A stretch of DNA of 64,000 nt from Elmis aenea (taxonomy: Eukaryota; Arthropoda; Insecta; Coleoptera; Elmidae), in the NCBI GenBank assembly GCA_947652605.1, contig OX393581.1:51669924-51733923 (forward strand), written 5' to 3'. The notes below the pieces were generated by a model. That model had not been told where the DNA came from, ran no database searches, and saw only the letters and a list, made by a program, of their open reading frames with translations. Shown piece after piece: positions 12,466 to 24,985 of this stretch. A program made the translations under genes and the position numbers. Within the stretch, counting starts at the first letter, position 1. Each line of letters starts with the position of its first letter.

Positions 12466-12956
12466 TTTTGTTAACTTATAAATATGAAATGTAATAATCT
12501 TTATTATGACTGTCTTGGTATTGGTTGTATTAAATATTTTAATATACTTTTGTGTAACAGTTTATTGTTTGTTAATGACAAACTATAAGCATAATAACTT
12601 AATTTTGGCGAAAAAGCTGATTACCGATTAATCACTAAAAGAATTGAAACGGCCAATTTCCCTAGTGAAAAACTTTTTCCGACCTTCTTATTTGCTTATT
12701 TCTCTTCAGCAAGTAAAGCAGAAAATACTAACGACTGGATCAACTTTTTCCATTTTCATCTCTTACATTCGTTCATCCTTTAATGAACATCATTCATCAC
12801 ATTTATCATAAATGTCACGAATTTGTTGATAAAGTTCACAAAAAAGTTAAATGTGTTACAATATCTTTTAATTTAAGGAACAGATATATGTAAATCTTAT
12901 ATTTGAGAAATTAAAGTGTCGATCAGGGAATAACATTAAGAAAACTTATAATTTGC
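12466..12956. other. 3' flank of copy C, no gene
   Basis: AT-rich sequence matching the 3' flanks of copies B and E. No supported coding region. Confidence 0.5.
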
Positions 12957-13290
12957 TGCTGGGCCATCTAAAGTTTCATCAGTTAGTACCTATATCATCG
13001 AAAAACGTTTATTTTTTTAGATACGATGATGTGTAGAAAACTCCGCACTTCCACCTAATTCTTGAACAATTTTTATACGATATAACGATTTTTTAAATTC
13101 AGTCTTTTTTATGTTAAAGTACGTGTTACAATTATTTTATAAGTAAAAAATCTGATTCGAATGTCATGTCTTTGAAGCTAGTAATTTATTATTATCTTCT
13201 TGTGTGTTCATTGCATCAGTTTTAATTTGTTTATTTTGGCTTTCAAAAACGAAATTATGACCTATACAATTTGTACTGTTCCAATGTTAC
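12957..13290. mobile_element. Right inverted arm of hAT-like sequence around copy C
   Basis: The reverse complement matches 10427-10757 with moderate divergence, ending at ATTTGTACTGTTCC against GGAACAGTACAAAT on the left. Copy C thus sits between two inverted copies of the same roughly 330-bp sequence. Confidence 0.6.
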
Positions 13291-13859
13291 ACTATCTTCT
13301 GTTTCTGCCTATTTATTCCTTGATTTAATTTAAACTACTGTCACTTTTCGTTAGTATTTGTTTTTTATTTTGATAGTGTTCACTTTATTACACCCGGTAA
13401 ATATTATCTTTCCGGTGGCACAAAATCATTGAATACATGCAATTTTGGGGCCCCCACTTGACCGGCCGTTTTGGTTCTGAAGCAGTGTGCATGTGCATTG
13501 TATACAGTATACACAACTCCCGGTTTTGTGCTAAAGCATTGCCAATCGAAGAAACCCTTCAAATTCTGTAATTTATTTAATTATGATTATATACTCTTTT
13601 TTTCCGACGTAACAGATGACGTTTTATACTGGGTAATCTATTTAGTGTTATATATTCAAATGCATACAAATAATGCTTTTAAATTTTCGAAATCTATTAT
13701 AACATTAATAAGTTCATTTATCATTAAAAAAAAAAAATTTGGTCAATATAAATCTTGTCGTTTGTGGTGTTTCCTCAAGACCCACTCTTTTTTTTTCGAC
13801 GTAGCAGTTAACGGTGCACTAAATAAAAACATAAATTTTCGTTCAAAAATTATAAAAAA

Positions 13860-16560
13860 TTGAAATTATATTCTAATCACTTTTAACCTTCAGATTAGAT
13901 CATTCAAATGTCATTTAAGTATCTTATCTTGTGATAAATGCAGTTATTCTTATTTCGCGCACCGAAACTGTTTGTACTGGGTAAGTGTGCTTAGTTTTGT
14001 TCATTCAAATGCATTCAAAAAGGGCTTTTAAATTGTCAAACTCTATTATAACATTAATAAGTTAATTTAGAATCAAAAAAGAAACATTTTAGTTATTATA
14101 ATCTTTCTTTGGTCAGGTTTCGGAAAATGACTAACATGATGAGGCAATTTTAAATTTTAAAGGAAAAAAAATTCATTGTTTTGTGTCTCGAACAAAAATG
14201 CAACAAGAATATACAAAATGTAGATTCCAACCAAATTTTAATATTGTTTGAAGTTGACCACACCTTTCTTTACTTAAGCTAAAATGCTTACGCGTATATT
14301 GTTACATTAATATTTCAGATGTTTTATTTAAGCTGAAAGTCAAAAAAATAAGCCAGTACGTTTTTTGGGTACTCGTTGACATAATAAAAGTCAATTTGTG
14401 CAAGTTACGGCACATCAAATAAAAACATAAATTTTCGTCTAAAAATTACGATAAATCGAATTTAAATTTTAACCACTTTTAAACTATAGATTAAATAATT
14501 CGAATGACATTTAAGTGGCTTATCTTGTGATAAATGAAGTTATTCTGTGTATATTTCGCGAACTGAAGCTGTTTGTACTGCGTAAGTGTCCTTAGTTTTA
14601 TTTATTCAAATGCATTCAAAAAGGGCTTTTAAATTTTCAAACTCTATTATAGCATTAATAAGTTAATTTAGCATCAAAAAAGGAACATTTTACTTATTGT
14701 AATCTTTCATTGGTTAGATGGTTAGGTTTCGGAAAAGACTAACGTGATGAGAAAATTTTAAATGTTAAAGTAAAATAAAATATATTGTTCTGTCTCGAAC
14801 AAAAATGTAACAAGAATATTCAAAGCGTGGTTTCCAACCGATTTTAAATATTGTTTGTAGATGACCACACCTTTCTTTACTTAAGCTAAAATGTTTTATT
14901 ACCTTTATTGTTACTTTAACATTTCAGATATTATTTAAGCTGAAAGTCAAAAAAATAAGCCAGTACGTTTTTTGGGAACTCGTTGACATAATAAAAGTCA
15001 ATTTGTGCAAGTTACGGCACATCAAATAAAAACATAAATTTTCGTCTAAAAATTACGAAAAATCGAATTTAAATTTTAACCACTTTTAAACTACAGATTA
15101 AATAATTCGAATGACATTTAAGTGTCTTATCTTGTGATAAATGCAGTTATTCTGTGTATATTTCGCGAACTGAAGCTGTTTGTACTGCGTAAGTGTCCTT
15201 AGTTTTATTTATTCAAATGCATTCAAAAAGGGCTTTTAAATTTTCAAACTGTATTATAGCATTAATAAGTTAATTTAGCATCAAAAAAGAAACATTTTAG
15301 TTATTATAATCTTTCATTGGTCAGGTTTCGGGAAATGACTAACATGATGAGGCAATTTTAAATTTTAAAGGAAAAAAAAATCATTGTTCTGTGTCTCGAA
15401 CAAAAATGCAACAAGAATTTACAAAATGTAGATTCCAACAAAATTTTAATATTGTTTGAAGTTGACCACACTTTCTTTACTTAAGCTAAAATGCTTACGC
15501 GTATATTGTTACATTAATATTTCAGATGTTTTATTTAAGCTGAAAGTCAAAAAAATAACCCAGTACGTTTTTTGGGAACTCGTTGACATAATAAAAGTCA
15601 ATTTGTGCAAGTTACGGCATATTAAATAAAAACATAAATTTTCGTCTAAAAATTACGAAAAATCGAATTTAAATTTTAACCACTTTTAAACTATAGATTA
15701 AATAATTCGAATGACATTTGAGTGTCTTATCTTGTGATAAATGAAGTTATTCTGTGTATATTTCGCGAACTGAAGCTGTTTGTACTGCGTAAGTGTCCTT
15801 AGTTTTATTTATTCAAATGCATTCAAAAAGGGCTTTTAAATTTTCAAACTCTATTATAGCATTAATAAGTTAATTTAGCATCAAAAAAGGAACATTTTAC
15901 TTATTGTAATCTTTCATTGGTTAGATGGTTAGGTTTCGGAAAAGACTAACGTGATGAGAAAATTTTAAATGTTAAAGTAAAATAAAATATATTGTTCTGT
16001 CTCGAACAAAAATGTAACAAGAATATTCAAAGCGTGGTTTCCAACCGATTTTAAATATTGTTTGTAGATGACCACACCTTTGTTTACTTAAGCTAAAATG
16101 TTTTATTACCTTTATTGTTACTTTAACATTTCAGATATTATTTAAGCTGAAAGTTAAACAAATAACGCAGTACGTTTTTTGGGTACTCGTTGACATAATA
16201 AAAGTCAATTTGTGCAAGTTACGGCACATCAAATAAAAACATAAATTTTCGTCTAAAAATTACGAAAAATCGAATTTAAATTTTAACCACTTTTAAACTA
16301 TAGATTAAATAATTCGAATGACATTTGAGTGTCTTATCTTGTGATAAATACAGTTATTCTGTGTACATTTCGCGCACTGAAGCTGTTTGCTGCTTAGTTT
16401 TATTTAATCGAATAAATACGAAAAAAACTTTTAAATTGTCAAAGTCTATTTAACATTAATAAGTTAATTTAGCATAAACAATTTTTTGTTTGTTATTATA
16501 ATCTTTCATTGGTTAGCTTTCGGAAAATGACTAACATGATGAGGCAATTTTAAGTTTAAA
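13860..16560 (+). repeat. Tandem array of ~600-bp units, each with the GTPase upstream cassette
   Basis: Five successive units carry the GATA-pair/TTTCGCG/donor cassette. GTAAGT lies at 13981, 14582, 15189 and 15789, giving spacings of 601, 607 and 600. The fifth unit (about 16325-16390) has lost the donor. Alternate units share variants (GGTCAGGTTTCGG against GGTTAGATGGTTAGG), so the array grew by duplicating a ~1.2-kb dimer. A degenerate partial unit lies near 13620-13720. The array ends next to the mariner relic and gene D. Confidence 0.8.
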
Positions 16561-16614
16561 GTAAAAAAAAAACGCATTGTTCTTTGTCTCGAACAAAAAA
16601 GCTATAAGAATATT

Positions 16615-16960
16615 GGCAATCGCCACCAGAGTAATGATTCTGTGCGTCTGCCTTGGACGGGTTGCGTGGTTCGTCTGCCACATTACTTACACCATTTTTG
16701 AACTTTTTAGCCCACTCGTACACTTGTCTGAGCCGTACTGCTTGGTCATCCGACGAAATATTCAACAGCTTCACATCTTTAGCTGTCAAAAATCTGATGA
16801 CAGAACTTTACTCTTCTTTCGTGCACACTTTCAAACGGGCGTCCATCTTTAACAGTTCTTCGGGACTGATTCAGGGCTGGCTTACTAAATCTATTAGCTG
16901 CTATAGTACAGCCACAATTCAGAGGCCACCTTACGACACCATGCTAAGCCCTCGATTTTT
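16615..16960 (-). mobile_element. mariner-like transposase N-terminal remnant upstream of gene D
   Basis: The - strand frame reads QVYEWAKKFKNGVSNVADEP, preceded by LTAEDVKSL-like residues in other frames. This is the DNA-binding N-terminal part of a mariner-family transposase. It is the same relic as at 1430 and 20390. Confidence 0.6.
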
Positions 16961-17353
16961 ACTAACAGATTTGTGGTTTTAATTTAAATCCCCCTCGTAC
17001 ATCAGCTGCATCATACATCATCCCATCTTTATGTTTGGATCTTTTCAATTTCTATTTCTATTATAAAGAGTCGATGAATTTAAGATAACAAACTGTTAGT
17101 GGTGAATAAATGTTATCCTGAAGAAAAAATTTTCCCACATTTGTTGTATTATAACACTACCAGAAATACACAAGAAAATTTAATTTCATTGCTTGCTGTA
17201 TATGTATATGTTAAAAATATTTGTAATCAATGAAAAACACAATAAATTGTGTATCATATATTAGCAAACAAAAAATTTGTAGTTATCTGATACAATTATT
17301 TTTAAAACTATTTTAAAATTTCTTCCAGCATAACGAAGATCAAAACATGAAAA

Positions 17354-19061
17354 ATGGAGAAGAGGAAGAGCTGCAAAGAAAGTGACAGTAGTAGAAGCAG
17401 CGGCAGCAACAGTGGTTCTTTTGTAAAATTGAGCCATAACTCGACGCCACAGTCAAGTCCCCCGCACAAAGGCTTTACTGATAATGATCCAAAAATTGCA
17501 TCAACCAGCAGCCCCGCTACTAACAATAATCAACCGAGTTCGGCTTATGCCGCTACATATTCAGATAAAGAAGAATATTTAGAAGAAATTAACATTTTAC
17601 TTTTTGGAGAGACAGGAGTGGGAAAATCGACGTTCATTAACGCGTTCCTCAACTATTTATCGTTTGATTCCTTGTCTGAGGCAGAAAAACAGGATTTAAC
17701 TTACCTGATACCCCCAAAATTTTCAATGGCCAAAGATGATTACGACGATCAGAGCGTTATTACCATTGGCGAATATGATAATGAATCTATTGTTCCGGGA
17801 GAATCAGGAACGCAAAAAGCAACAAGCTATAGCTTTTATGTTAGCAACTATCACATTCGACTGATCGATACTCCAGGTATCGGGGATACAAGAGGAATCG
17901 ACAAAGACAACGAAAACTTCGACAACGTGCTCAGCTACATTGCAGAATTCAAAGAACTACACGCTATTTGCGTGCTACTGAAACCTAATAACGCCCGCCT
18001 AACGGTTTTGTTTGAGTACTGCATCAAGCTTTTGTCCAGATTGCAGAAAAGTAAAAGCAATAACATAATTTTCCTTTTTACCAATACCAGAACCACTTCT
18101 TATCGTCCTGGTGACACATTGGCGTTGAAAAAGCTTTTGGATGAAATTAAATGTAAACCACCACATGTTGACATTAAATTTAAGAAGGACAACGTTTTCT
18201 GTATGGACAATGAAGCTTTCCGTTTCCTAGCTGCTTTGAAACATGACGTTCACTTTGAAGATTACGAAAAAGGAGATTTCGCCAGGAGTTGGGAACGTTC
18301 ATCAAACGAATGCTGGAGGTAAATCACGTATAGGTACAGTGTGTCTCGCTATATTTTCTCATTGTTGGGGATTTTAGTGACTATACGATTTGCAATCTGT
18401 CCAAAAGTCTACACATTTTTGCCCAACTAACGTTTTCAAGATTCAAAACGTGAGAAAACCTAGTGAAATATCACAATATTCTTAAAATAATTTAACCAAC
18501 ATTGGGATCTCAGAAGGGACGAGAATAACAAAGTGTTTTGTTATCTTTCTTTTAGCTTTTAAGAATAAACGTGAAAACCAATAGTAGTTAATAATTGCTA
18601 TCTATGCTAAATTCATGCGCTGACCATTTGTCTGATTGTTTTTAATTGGCGAGATCCTCATGGTTTTTAAATGATTTTGTATCAACTGTACATCATGTGT
18701 GTTCATGATATTTATTTTTAGATACTTTTAAATCCTTATTATTTGTTTCAGAATGTTGAAATATGTTGTGGGACTTGAAGCGGATTTGGGCTTGACGCCT
18801 CATAAAATCCAGGACACTGTGCCAGATAACGAAGCAGGACCACTTATAATTACTTTACCCCAATCATTCACAGATTTTGCAAAACTAATGCAGGATAACA
18901 TAACAATTATGCAAGGACTACAAGACAAAGTAATGTGCAATGAAAAGAATTTGGAAGAGCTCAAGAAAAGTTTCCATTTAGCAGTAGTGAATGCTCGTGC
19001 TGAGAAACATTCCCAACCAAGAACTTTTTGTGCTGCTGCTGGAAGCATTGAAACCCATGAT
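17354..19061 (+). pseudogene. GTPase-domain family, copy D (3'-truncated, altered start)
   Basis: Exon 1 is 17354-18318 (GETGVGKST P-loop and LIDTPGIGDTRG intact) and exon 2 is 18752-19061. The ancestral ATG at 17347 now runs into a stop after 12 codons, because about 11 bases present in copy E are missing. An overlapping ATG at 17354 restores the family frame. Two small in-frame losses follow near KLLSRLQ and TLALKK. Exons 3-4 are absent: intron 2 runs directly into the upstream repeat of gene E near 19168. A protein of G domain plus exon 2, ending by read-through at 19199, is possible. The locus may be a truncated gene rather than dead. Confidence 0.7.
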
Positions 19062-19199
19062 GTACGTGCTTTTATCTTTGTAAACATATTTTATACATGG
19101 TATTTAGGCACGCTTTTCAACCTCATTATGGACACCCTGTATGCAGGTTTTACCAGTAAGAAGTTAGAAAATGCTTTATTACGTGTAGTCTTACTTTAA

Positions 19200-19387
19200 C
19201 ATTTCAGATTTTATTTAAGCTGAAATGTAAACAAATAACGCAGTACGTTTTTTGGGCACTTGTTGAATAGCATTCATTTTAAGGCACACTAAATAATAAC
19301 ATAAATTTTCGTCTAAAAATTACGAAAAATCAAAATTAATTTCTACTCACTTTTTACCTTCAGATTAAATAATTCGAATGACATTTA
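19200..19387. other. Start of gene E upstream block
   Basis: The sequence matches the DNA between cassettes in the 13.9-16.5 kb array. No gene. Confidence 0.5.
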
Positions 19388-19461
19388 AGTATCTTATCTT
19401 GTCATAAATGCAGTTATTCTGCGTACATTTCGCGCACTGAAGCTGTTTGTACTGGGAAAGT
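19388..19461 (+). promoter_or_regulatory. Upstream cassette of gene E, donor lost
   Basis: The cassette is recognisable (CTTATCTTG, CATTTCGCGCACTGAAGC), but the second GATA motif is altered (GTCATAA) and the donor GGTAAGT reads GGAAAGT. Gene E is nevertheless the best-preserved close copy, so either this donor is not needed or E uses another start. Confidence 0.4.
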
Positions 19462-20114
19462 GTTTAGTTATATTTATTGAAATGCATACAAAAGAGGGCT
19501 TTTAAATGTTCAAACTCTATTATAACATTAATAAGTTAATTTAGCATCAAAAAAGAAATATTTTGGTTATCATAATCTTTCATTGGTTGGGTTTCGAAAA
19601 ATGACTAACATGATGAGGCAATTTTAAATTTTAAAGTGAAATAAAATGTATTGTTCTGTCTCGAACAAAAATGCAATAAGAACATTCAAAACTTGGTTTC
19701 CAACCGATTTTAAATATTGTTTGTAGTTGATCACACCTTTCTTTACTTAAGCTAAAATGCTTTATTATGTGTATTGTTACTTTAACATTTCAGATATTAT
19801 TAAAGCTGAAAGTTAAACAAATAACGCGGTCTCAACATTTTGCAATTATTTTGAATAAATATTACAAGCAAAATAACTGGGAAATTTATTTTTTTTGTTA
19901 TTAGTTTTGTTGTGGTTTGGTAAAAATGAAAAAGATTTTACTTCGTTCATTTCATGATTATTTGACATTATGAGTTTAACTCGAATTGCTTAAATTAAGA
20001 GATTATTAAATTAATTCTTGAATGTCCACTCATAAAATTGCGTTGGTGTGACTAATTAAACATTTAATTTAATTGAACAAGTTTGATTATATTATGAACC
20101 ATCCATATTAAAGA

Positions 20115-20260
20115 CAGTGGAACCTCTTTATTCGTCTATAATCCGTTACCAAGGGACGAACAGTTACTGAATCCGACGAATATAAAATAATTTTATTCCA
20201 TACAAATTAACTAGAATTAAAATAATCCGGTTCCAGCCCTAAATCTGATAAATAAATAAA
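20115..20260. mobile_element. pogo/Tigger-like terminal remnant upstream of gene E
   Basis: Begins CAGTGGAACCTCTTTATTCG, typical of pogo/Tigger ends. The paralogous site is at 1178. No transposase and no second terminus. Confidence 0.45.
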
Positions 20261-20389
20261 CAAAAATATGGCCAGATCTTTACATTTACCGGAACGATGA
20301 TGGCAGAAACTAAGGAGGAGGCAAGAAATTATTGTTTAAAAGGGAAGTCACCTTCCATTGAAACTGGGGGTAACTTAATATCTAGTGGT

Positions 20390-20800
20390 CGATGTCTTTT
20401 TTGTCCCTTTGCCGACATTCACTAGCGCCACTTCGTATGATTTAGCCCCTCTGCGGTTGCAATCACCACCAGAGTAATGATTCTGTGCGTCTGCCTTGGA
20501 CGGGTTGCGTGGTTCGTCTGCCACATTACTTACACAATTTTTGAACTTTTTGGTCCCCTCGTACACTTGTCTGAAACATGCATTATGAGCCGTACTGCTT
20601 TGTCGTCGACGAAATTTTCAACGACTTCACATCTTCAGCGGTCAACAATCTGATGCTGAACGTTACTCTTCTTTCGTGCACACTTTCAAACGGACGGCCA
20701 TCTTTACCAGTTCTACGGGTATGATTCAGGACTGGTTGGCTAAATCTATTAGCTGCTATAGCAAAGTCACACTTCAGAGGCATCCCTACGACCCTCGAAG
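20390..20800 (-). mobile_element. mariner-like transposase N-terminal remnant upstream of gene E
   Basis: Two overlapping broken - strand frames give LLTAEDVKSLKIS...TKQYGS and then KKFKNCVSNVADEPRNPS, the usual order for a mariner N-terminal domain. Frameshifts separate them. Confidence 0.6.
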
Positions 20801-21170
20801 TTGACTAATAAATTTGCGGTTTTCATTTGAATCCACCTCATCCATCATCCCATTTTTACGTCTGGTACTTTTCCATTTGTATTTCCATTATTAGGACTGT
20901 ATGAATTTAAAATAAGGAACTGTGGTGGATAATTCGCTTCCTGAAGAGCAAATTTGCCCACACTTGCAGTATTATAACATTACCAGAAATAAACAAGAAA
21001 ATTTAAATTCATTGCTTGCTGTAGTTGTTAAAAATATTTGTAATCAATAAAAAACGAAATAAATCCTGTATCATTTATCAGTAAACAAAAAATTTGTAGT
21101 TATCTGATAATTCCTACAACTATTTTTAAGACTATTTTAAAATCTTTTTTAGCATAACGAAGGTCAAAAA

Positions 21171-24100
21171 ATGGAAAATGGAGAAGAGGAAGATGTATAC
21201 CATAGCTGCAAAGAAAGTGACAGTAGTAGAAGCAGCGGCGGCAACAGTGGTTCTTTTGTAAAATCGAGCCATAACTCGACGCCACAGTCAACTCCCCCGC
21301 AACGAGGCCTTACCGATAATTGTCCGAAAACTGCATCAACCAGCAAACCCGCTACTAACGATAATCGACCGAGTTCGCTAAAAGCAGCCGCAGATATAAA
21401 TAAAGATAAACATTTACAAGAAATTAACATTTTACTTCTTGGAGAGACAGGAGTAGGAAAATCGACATTCATAAACGCGTTCCTCAACTATTTATCGTTC
21501 GAATCCTTGTCTGAAGCAGAAAAACAGAATTTAACTTACCTGATACCGGCTAAATTTTTAGTGGCCAATGATGATTATGATCAGTGCGTTGTTACCATTG
21601 GCAAAGATTATAATGAATCTACTCAAACGGGAGAATCAGCAACGCAGAAAGCAAAAAGTTATATCTTCTACGTTAGTAACTATCGCATTCGACTGATCGA
21701 TACTCCAGGTATCGCGGATACAAGAGGAATCGACAAAGACAACGAAAACTTTGACAACATGCTCAGCTACATTGCAGAATTCAAAGAACTGCACGCTATT
21801 TGCGTGCTACTGAAACCTAATAACGCCCGCCTGACGGTTTTGTTTGAGTACTGCATCAAGCAGCTTTTGTCCAGATTGCAGAAAAGTGCAAGCAACAACA
21901 TTATTTTCCTTTTTACCAATTCCAGAAGCACTTTCTATCGTCCTGGCGAAACTGTGCCGCCGTTGAAAAAGATTTTGGCTGAAATTAAATCTAATCCACC
22001 ACATGTTGATATTAAATTTAAGAAAGAAAACATTTTCTGTATGGACAATGAAGCATTCCGTTTTCTAGCTGCTTTGAAACATGACGTTCACTTTGAAGAT
22101 TACGAAAAAGAAGATTTCGCCAGGAGTTGGAAACGTTCATCACAAGAATGCTGGAGGTAAATTACAAATACAGTATGTACCGCTATATTTGTTTATTGTT
22201 GAGGATTTTAGTGACGATTTGCAATCAGCCCAAAAGTCTACACATTTTTGCCCAATTACCGTTTTCAAGCTTTAAAAAGTGAAAAAATATAGTAAAATAT
22301 CACAATGTTCTCAAAATAACTTAACCACCATTGGGATATCCGAAGGGACGAGAATAATAAAACTGTTTGTTGTCTTTCTTGACGCCTTTAATTATAGACT
22401 TAAAAACCGATAATGAAAAATTGTTATCTACGTTTAATTCATGCGCTGACATTTCGATTTTCTCATATCGGAGGGGCGTTTGCGCCAAAAATACAATAAT
22501 GGAGATTCCTTGCAAAAAATGTGTTAAGCTAAAGAAAAAAGATAAATCTTTATATGTCAGAAAAATCAACATATTTTGATATACATATAGACAGGAACAG
22601 AATTGAAGTGATTGCATATTTGAATTTGAATTTACGGGAAGTTTTTCTCTTTTCTTGAAAAATTTTACAGATGATTCATCAGAGGGGCGTATGCGCCACT
22701 CTGATATGAGACCCTCGATGTGTCTATTTATTTTTTAATTGGCGAGGTCCTCATGGTGTTTAAATGATTTTGTATTTACAGTACATCATGTGTGTTCGTG
22801 ATATTTTATTTTTAGATAATTTTTAGTGCTTATTATTTGTTTCAGAATGTTGAACTATGTTGTGGGAGATGAAAAAGATTTGGGCTTAAAGCCTCATAAA
22901 ATCCAGGACACTGTGTCAGTCAACGAAGCAAGACGACTTATAATTCGTTTATCCCAACCATTGACAGATGTTGCAAAATTAATCCAGGATAACATAACAA
23001 TTTTGCAAAGACAACAAGACACAGTAAAGAGCAATGAAAACAATTTGCAAGAGCTTAAGAAAAATCTCTATATACCAGTAGTGAATGTTCATGCTGAGGA
23101 ACTTCCACACCCAAGAACCGTTTGCGCTGCTCCTAAATGCACTGAAACTCATACGGTACGTGCTTTTATTTTTGTAAACAAATTTTATACATAGTAACCA
23201 GGTAAGCTTTTCAACCTCAATATGGACACCCTGTATACAGGTTTTACCAGTAAGAAGTTAAAGTAAAATTAAAAAGAGATAAATATAATCATTATTTCAT
23301 TTGCATAAAGCATTCCGTGATATTCAAACTTCCTTACTTATAAGTATAAAAGACATACATGGACCAGAGGTCTAAGTGTAATAGAAGATTTGTGTTTGCT
23401 TTTAGTTTAAGGGTGTCAAAATTATCCACTACAAGCAACTTTGTCATAATCCCTGCAACTTAAACAACGTACCCAAAGAACTTGTCGGATCGCCAGAATT
23501 GTTAGAATGCTATGCCATGAGAGGAACCCAAAACTGTCAAATGTGCAAATGCAGTTATCTAGTTCACATGCATATTTATTACATTACATCAACTTTCCCT
23601 GATAAAATAGTAAACGAAAATGTACAAAGCCAAATCGATACCAACATAAATGCTACGGATCTAGTGAAAATACATGTAAAGGAGCTGGTAAGTAGAGAAC
23701 AGGAATATAAAAAGGAAGAGGAAACGATTACCAAAGTTACGGCTAAATTTGCCCATTTTTTACAAAACAACGCCATCACAGTTTACAACGACGCCTATGA
23801 AGGATACCTAAAACATTTAATTGACCGGTAAGTTATCTTTACAAAAAATGTATCAGTAAACTTTGTTTAATAACTTTCTCTATCATAAATAAGTTCAAAA
23901 ATAAATCTTCTTCTTCTTCGACGAATTTTTTTTAAAGAAATCCAGTTTCAACGCTCACGTTTTTTCATCAGTTGTACTTTTTTTTGGCACACCTTGAATA
24001 CTCAAAAATGTTAATCTAAATTTGCTCAAATTTTACAGAAATTTTCCATTTGCTTTAAGGGAAGAATCTTTGGGAAATAGGTCAGACTTCTCCATTATTA

Positions 24101-24402
24101 AACACCACAAACGTCTCCTAGCCGAATACCAAAAAGAAAAGCGCATTCTGAACGACGCTCTTATCCAAGCTAGAAGTGTTGATGCCAATATTGCTTCTAC
24201 TGTCACAGCCGAACATATACAACAAGCAGTCAAAGACTTGTACTCCCTCAAGCACACTGGAACTAAAATCAGAGAGCTCTATGACAAACAGGCACAAGCT
24301 AGAGAAGGCGAAATGGCCCATGAACAAGAATGCGTCCATGAACAACCATTCTACAAAAAACCCCTGGTGTTTGTAAAGAATTTGTTGTCGAAAATAAAAT
24401 GA
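21171..24402 (+). CDS. GTPase-domain / Cys-His-rich protein, copy E (four exons, 686 aa)
   Basis: Exons 21171-22156, 22846-23155, 23406-23827 and 24060-24402 join in frame with GT-AG introns. All expected motifs are present: P-loop GETGVGKST (residues 91-99), LIDTPGIADTRGID, FLFTNSR, then the Cys/His cluster (ending CQMCKCSYLVHMHIYY) and a charged helical tail. Among the close copies it is the only one with both a full gene structure and an intact DTPG. Intron 1 is longer than in its relatives because of an inserted element at 22448-22724. Function is unknown. The family resembles dynamin/septin/AIG1-class GTPases only in the G motifs. Confidence 0.88.
22448..22724. mobile_element. MITE in intron 1 of gene E
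   Basis: About 277 bp bounded by imperfect 39-bp inverted repeats (about 29 of 39 match by hand), GACATTTCG...TGCGCC against its reverse complement at 22686-22724. The equivalent intron of copies A, B and D runs uninterrupted (GACCATTTGTCT), so the paralogs give the empty site. No coding capacity. Confidence 0.7.
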
Positions 24403-24985
24403 AATGGTTTTGTTTACTAATAAACGTGAAATGTAATAATCTGTATTATGACTTTTTCTTTATATTGATTTCATCAAATATTTTAATATGCTTTTGTGAT
24501 ACAGTCCATTGTCTTTTAATTACAAACTATAGGTAAGCATTATAACTAAATTTTGACAAAAATGCCGATTACCGATTAATCGCCTAAAGGATAGAAACGG
24601 ATTTCTCTAGTGAAAACCATTTTCCGAACTTTTTATTTCACTTCATCAAAAAAAAGCAGAAAAGACTAACGATTAGTCCAGCTTCTCCATTTTCATCTCT
24701 TACATTCGTCCATCCATAAGTGGACATCATTCATCACATTTATCATAAATGTCACAAATTTGTTTATAAAGTTCAGTTAGACGAACGTTTTTTTATAATA
24801 AAAAATCTGATCACCGGCAGTGTTAACAAAAAATTCCCGTAATTGAGACATCCAACTCAAGAGGAATGTGGTACAGAACTGAACCGTTAATTCCAGCCTG
24901 CAGTATCACCAATTAACCCACCTAGCGCTTTTTGTTGTCGTGAAAAACCGCATTTGTTTGCATTGTGGGATTTTATGAAGTCATG
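24403..24985. other. 3' flank of gene E, no gene
   Basis: Matches the 3' flanks of copies B and C. Nothing coding seen apart from transposon scraps. Confidence 0.5.

Noticed and set aside
13471..13863. 130-codon + strand open frame
   Set aside because: It lies in decayed upstream-repeat DNA, has no motif and is not kept in the neighbouring repeat units.
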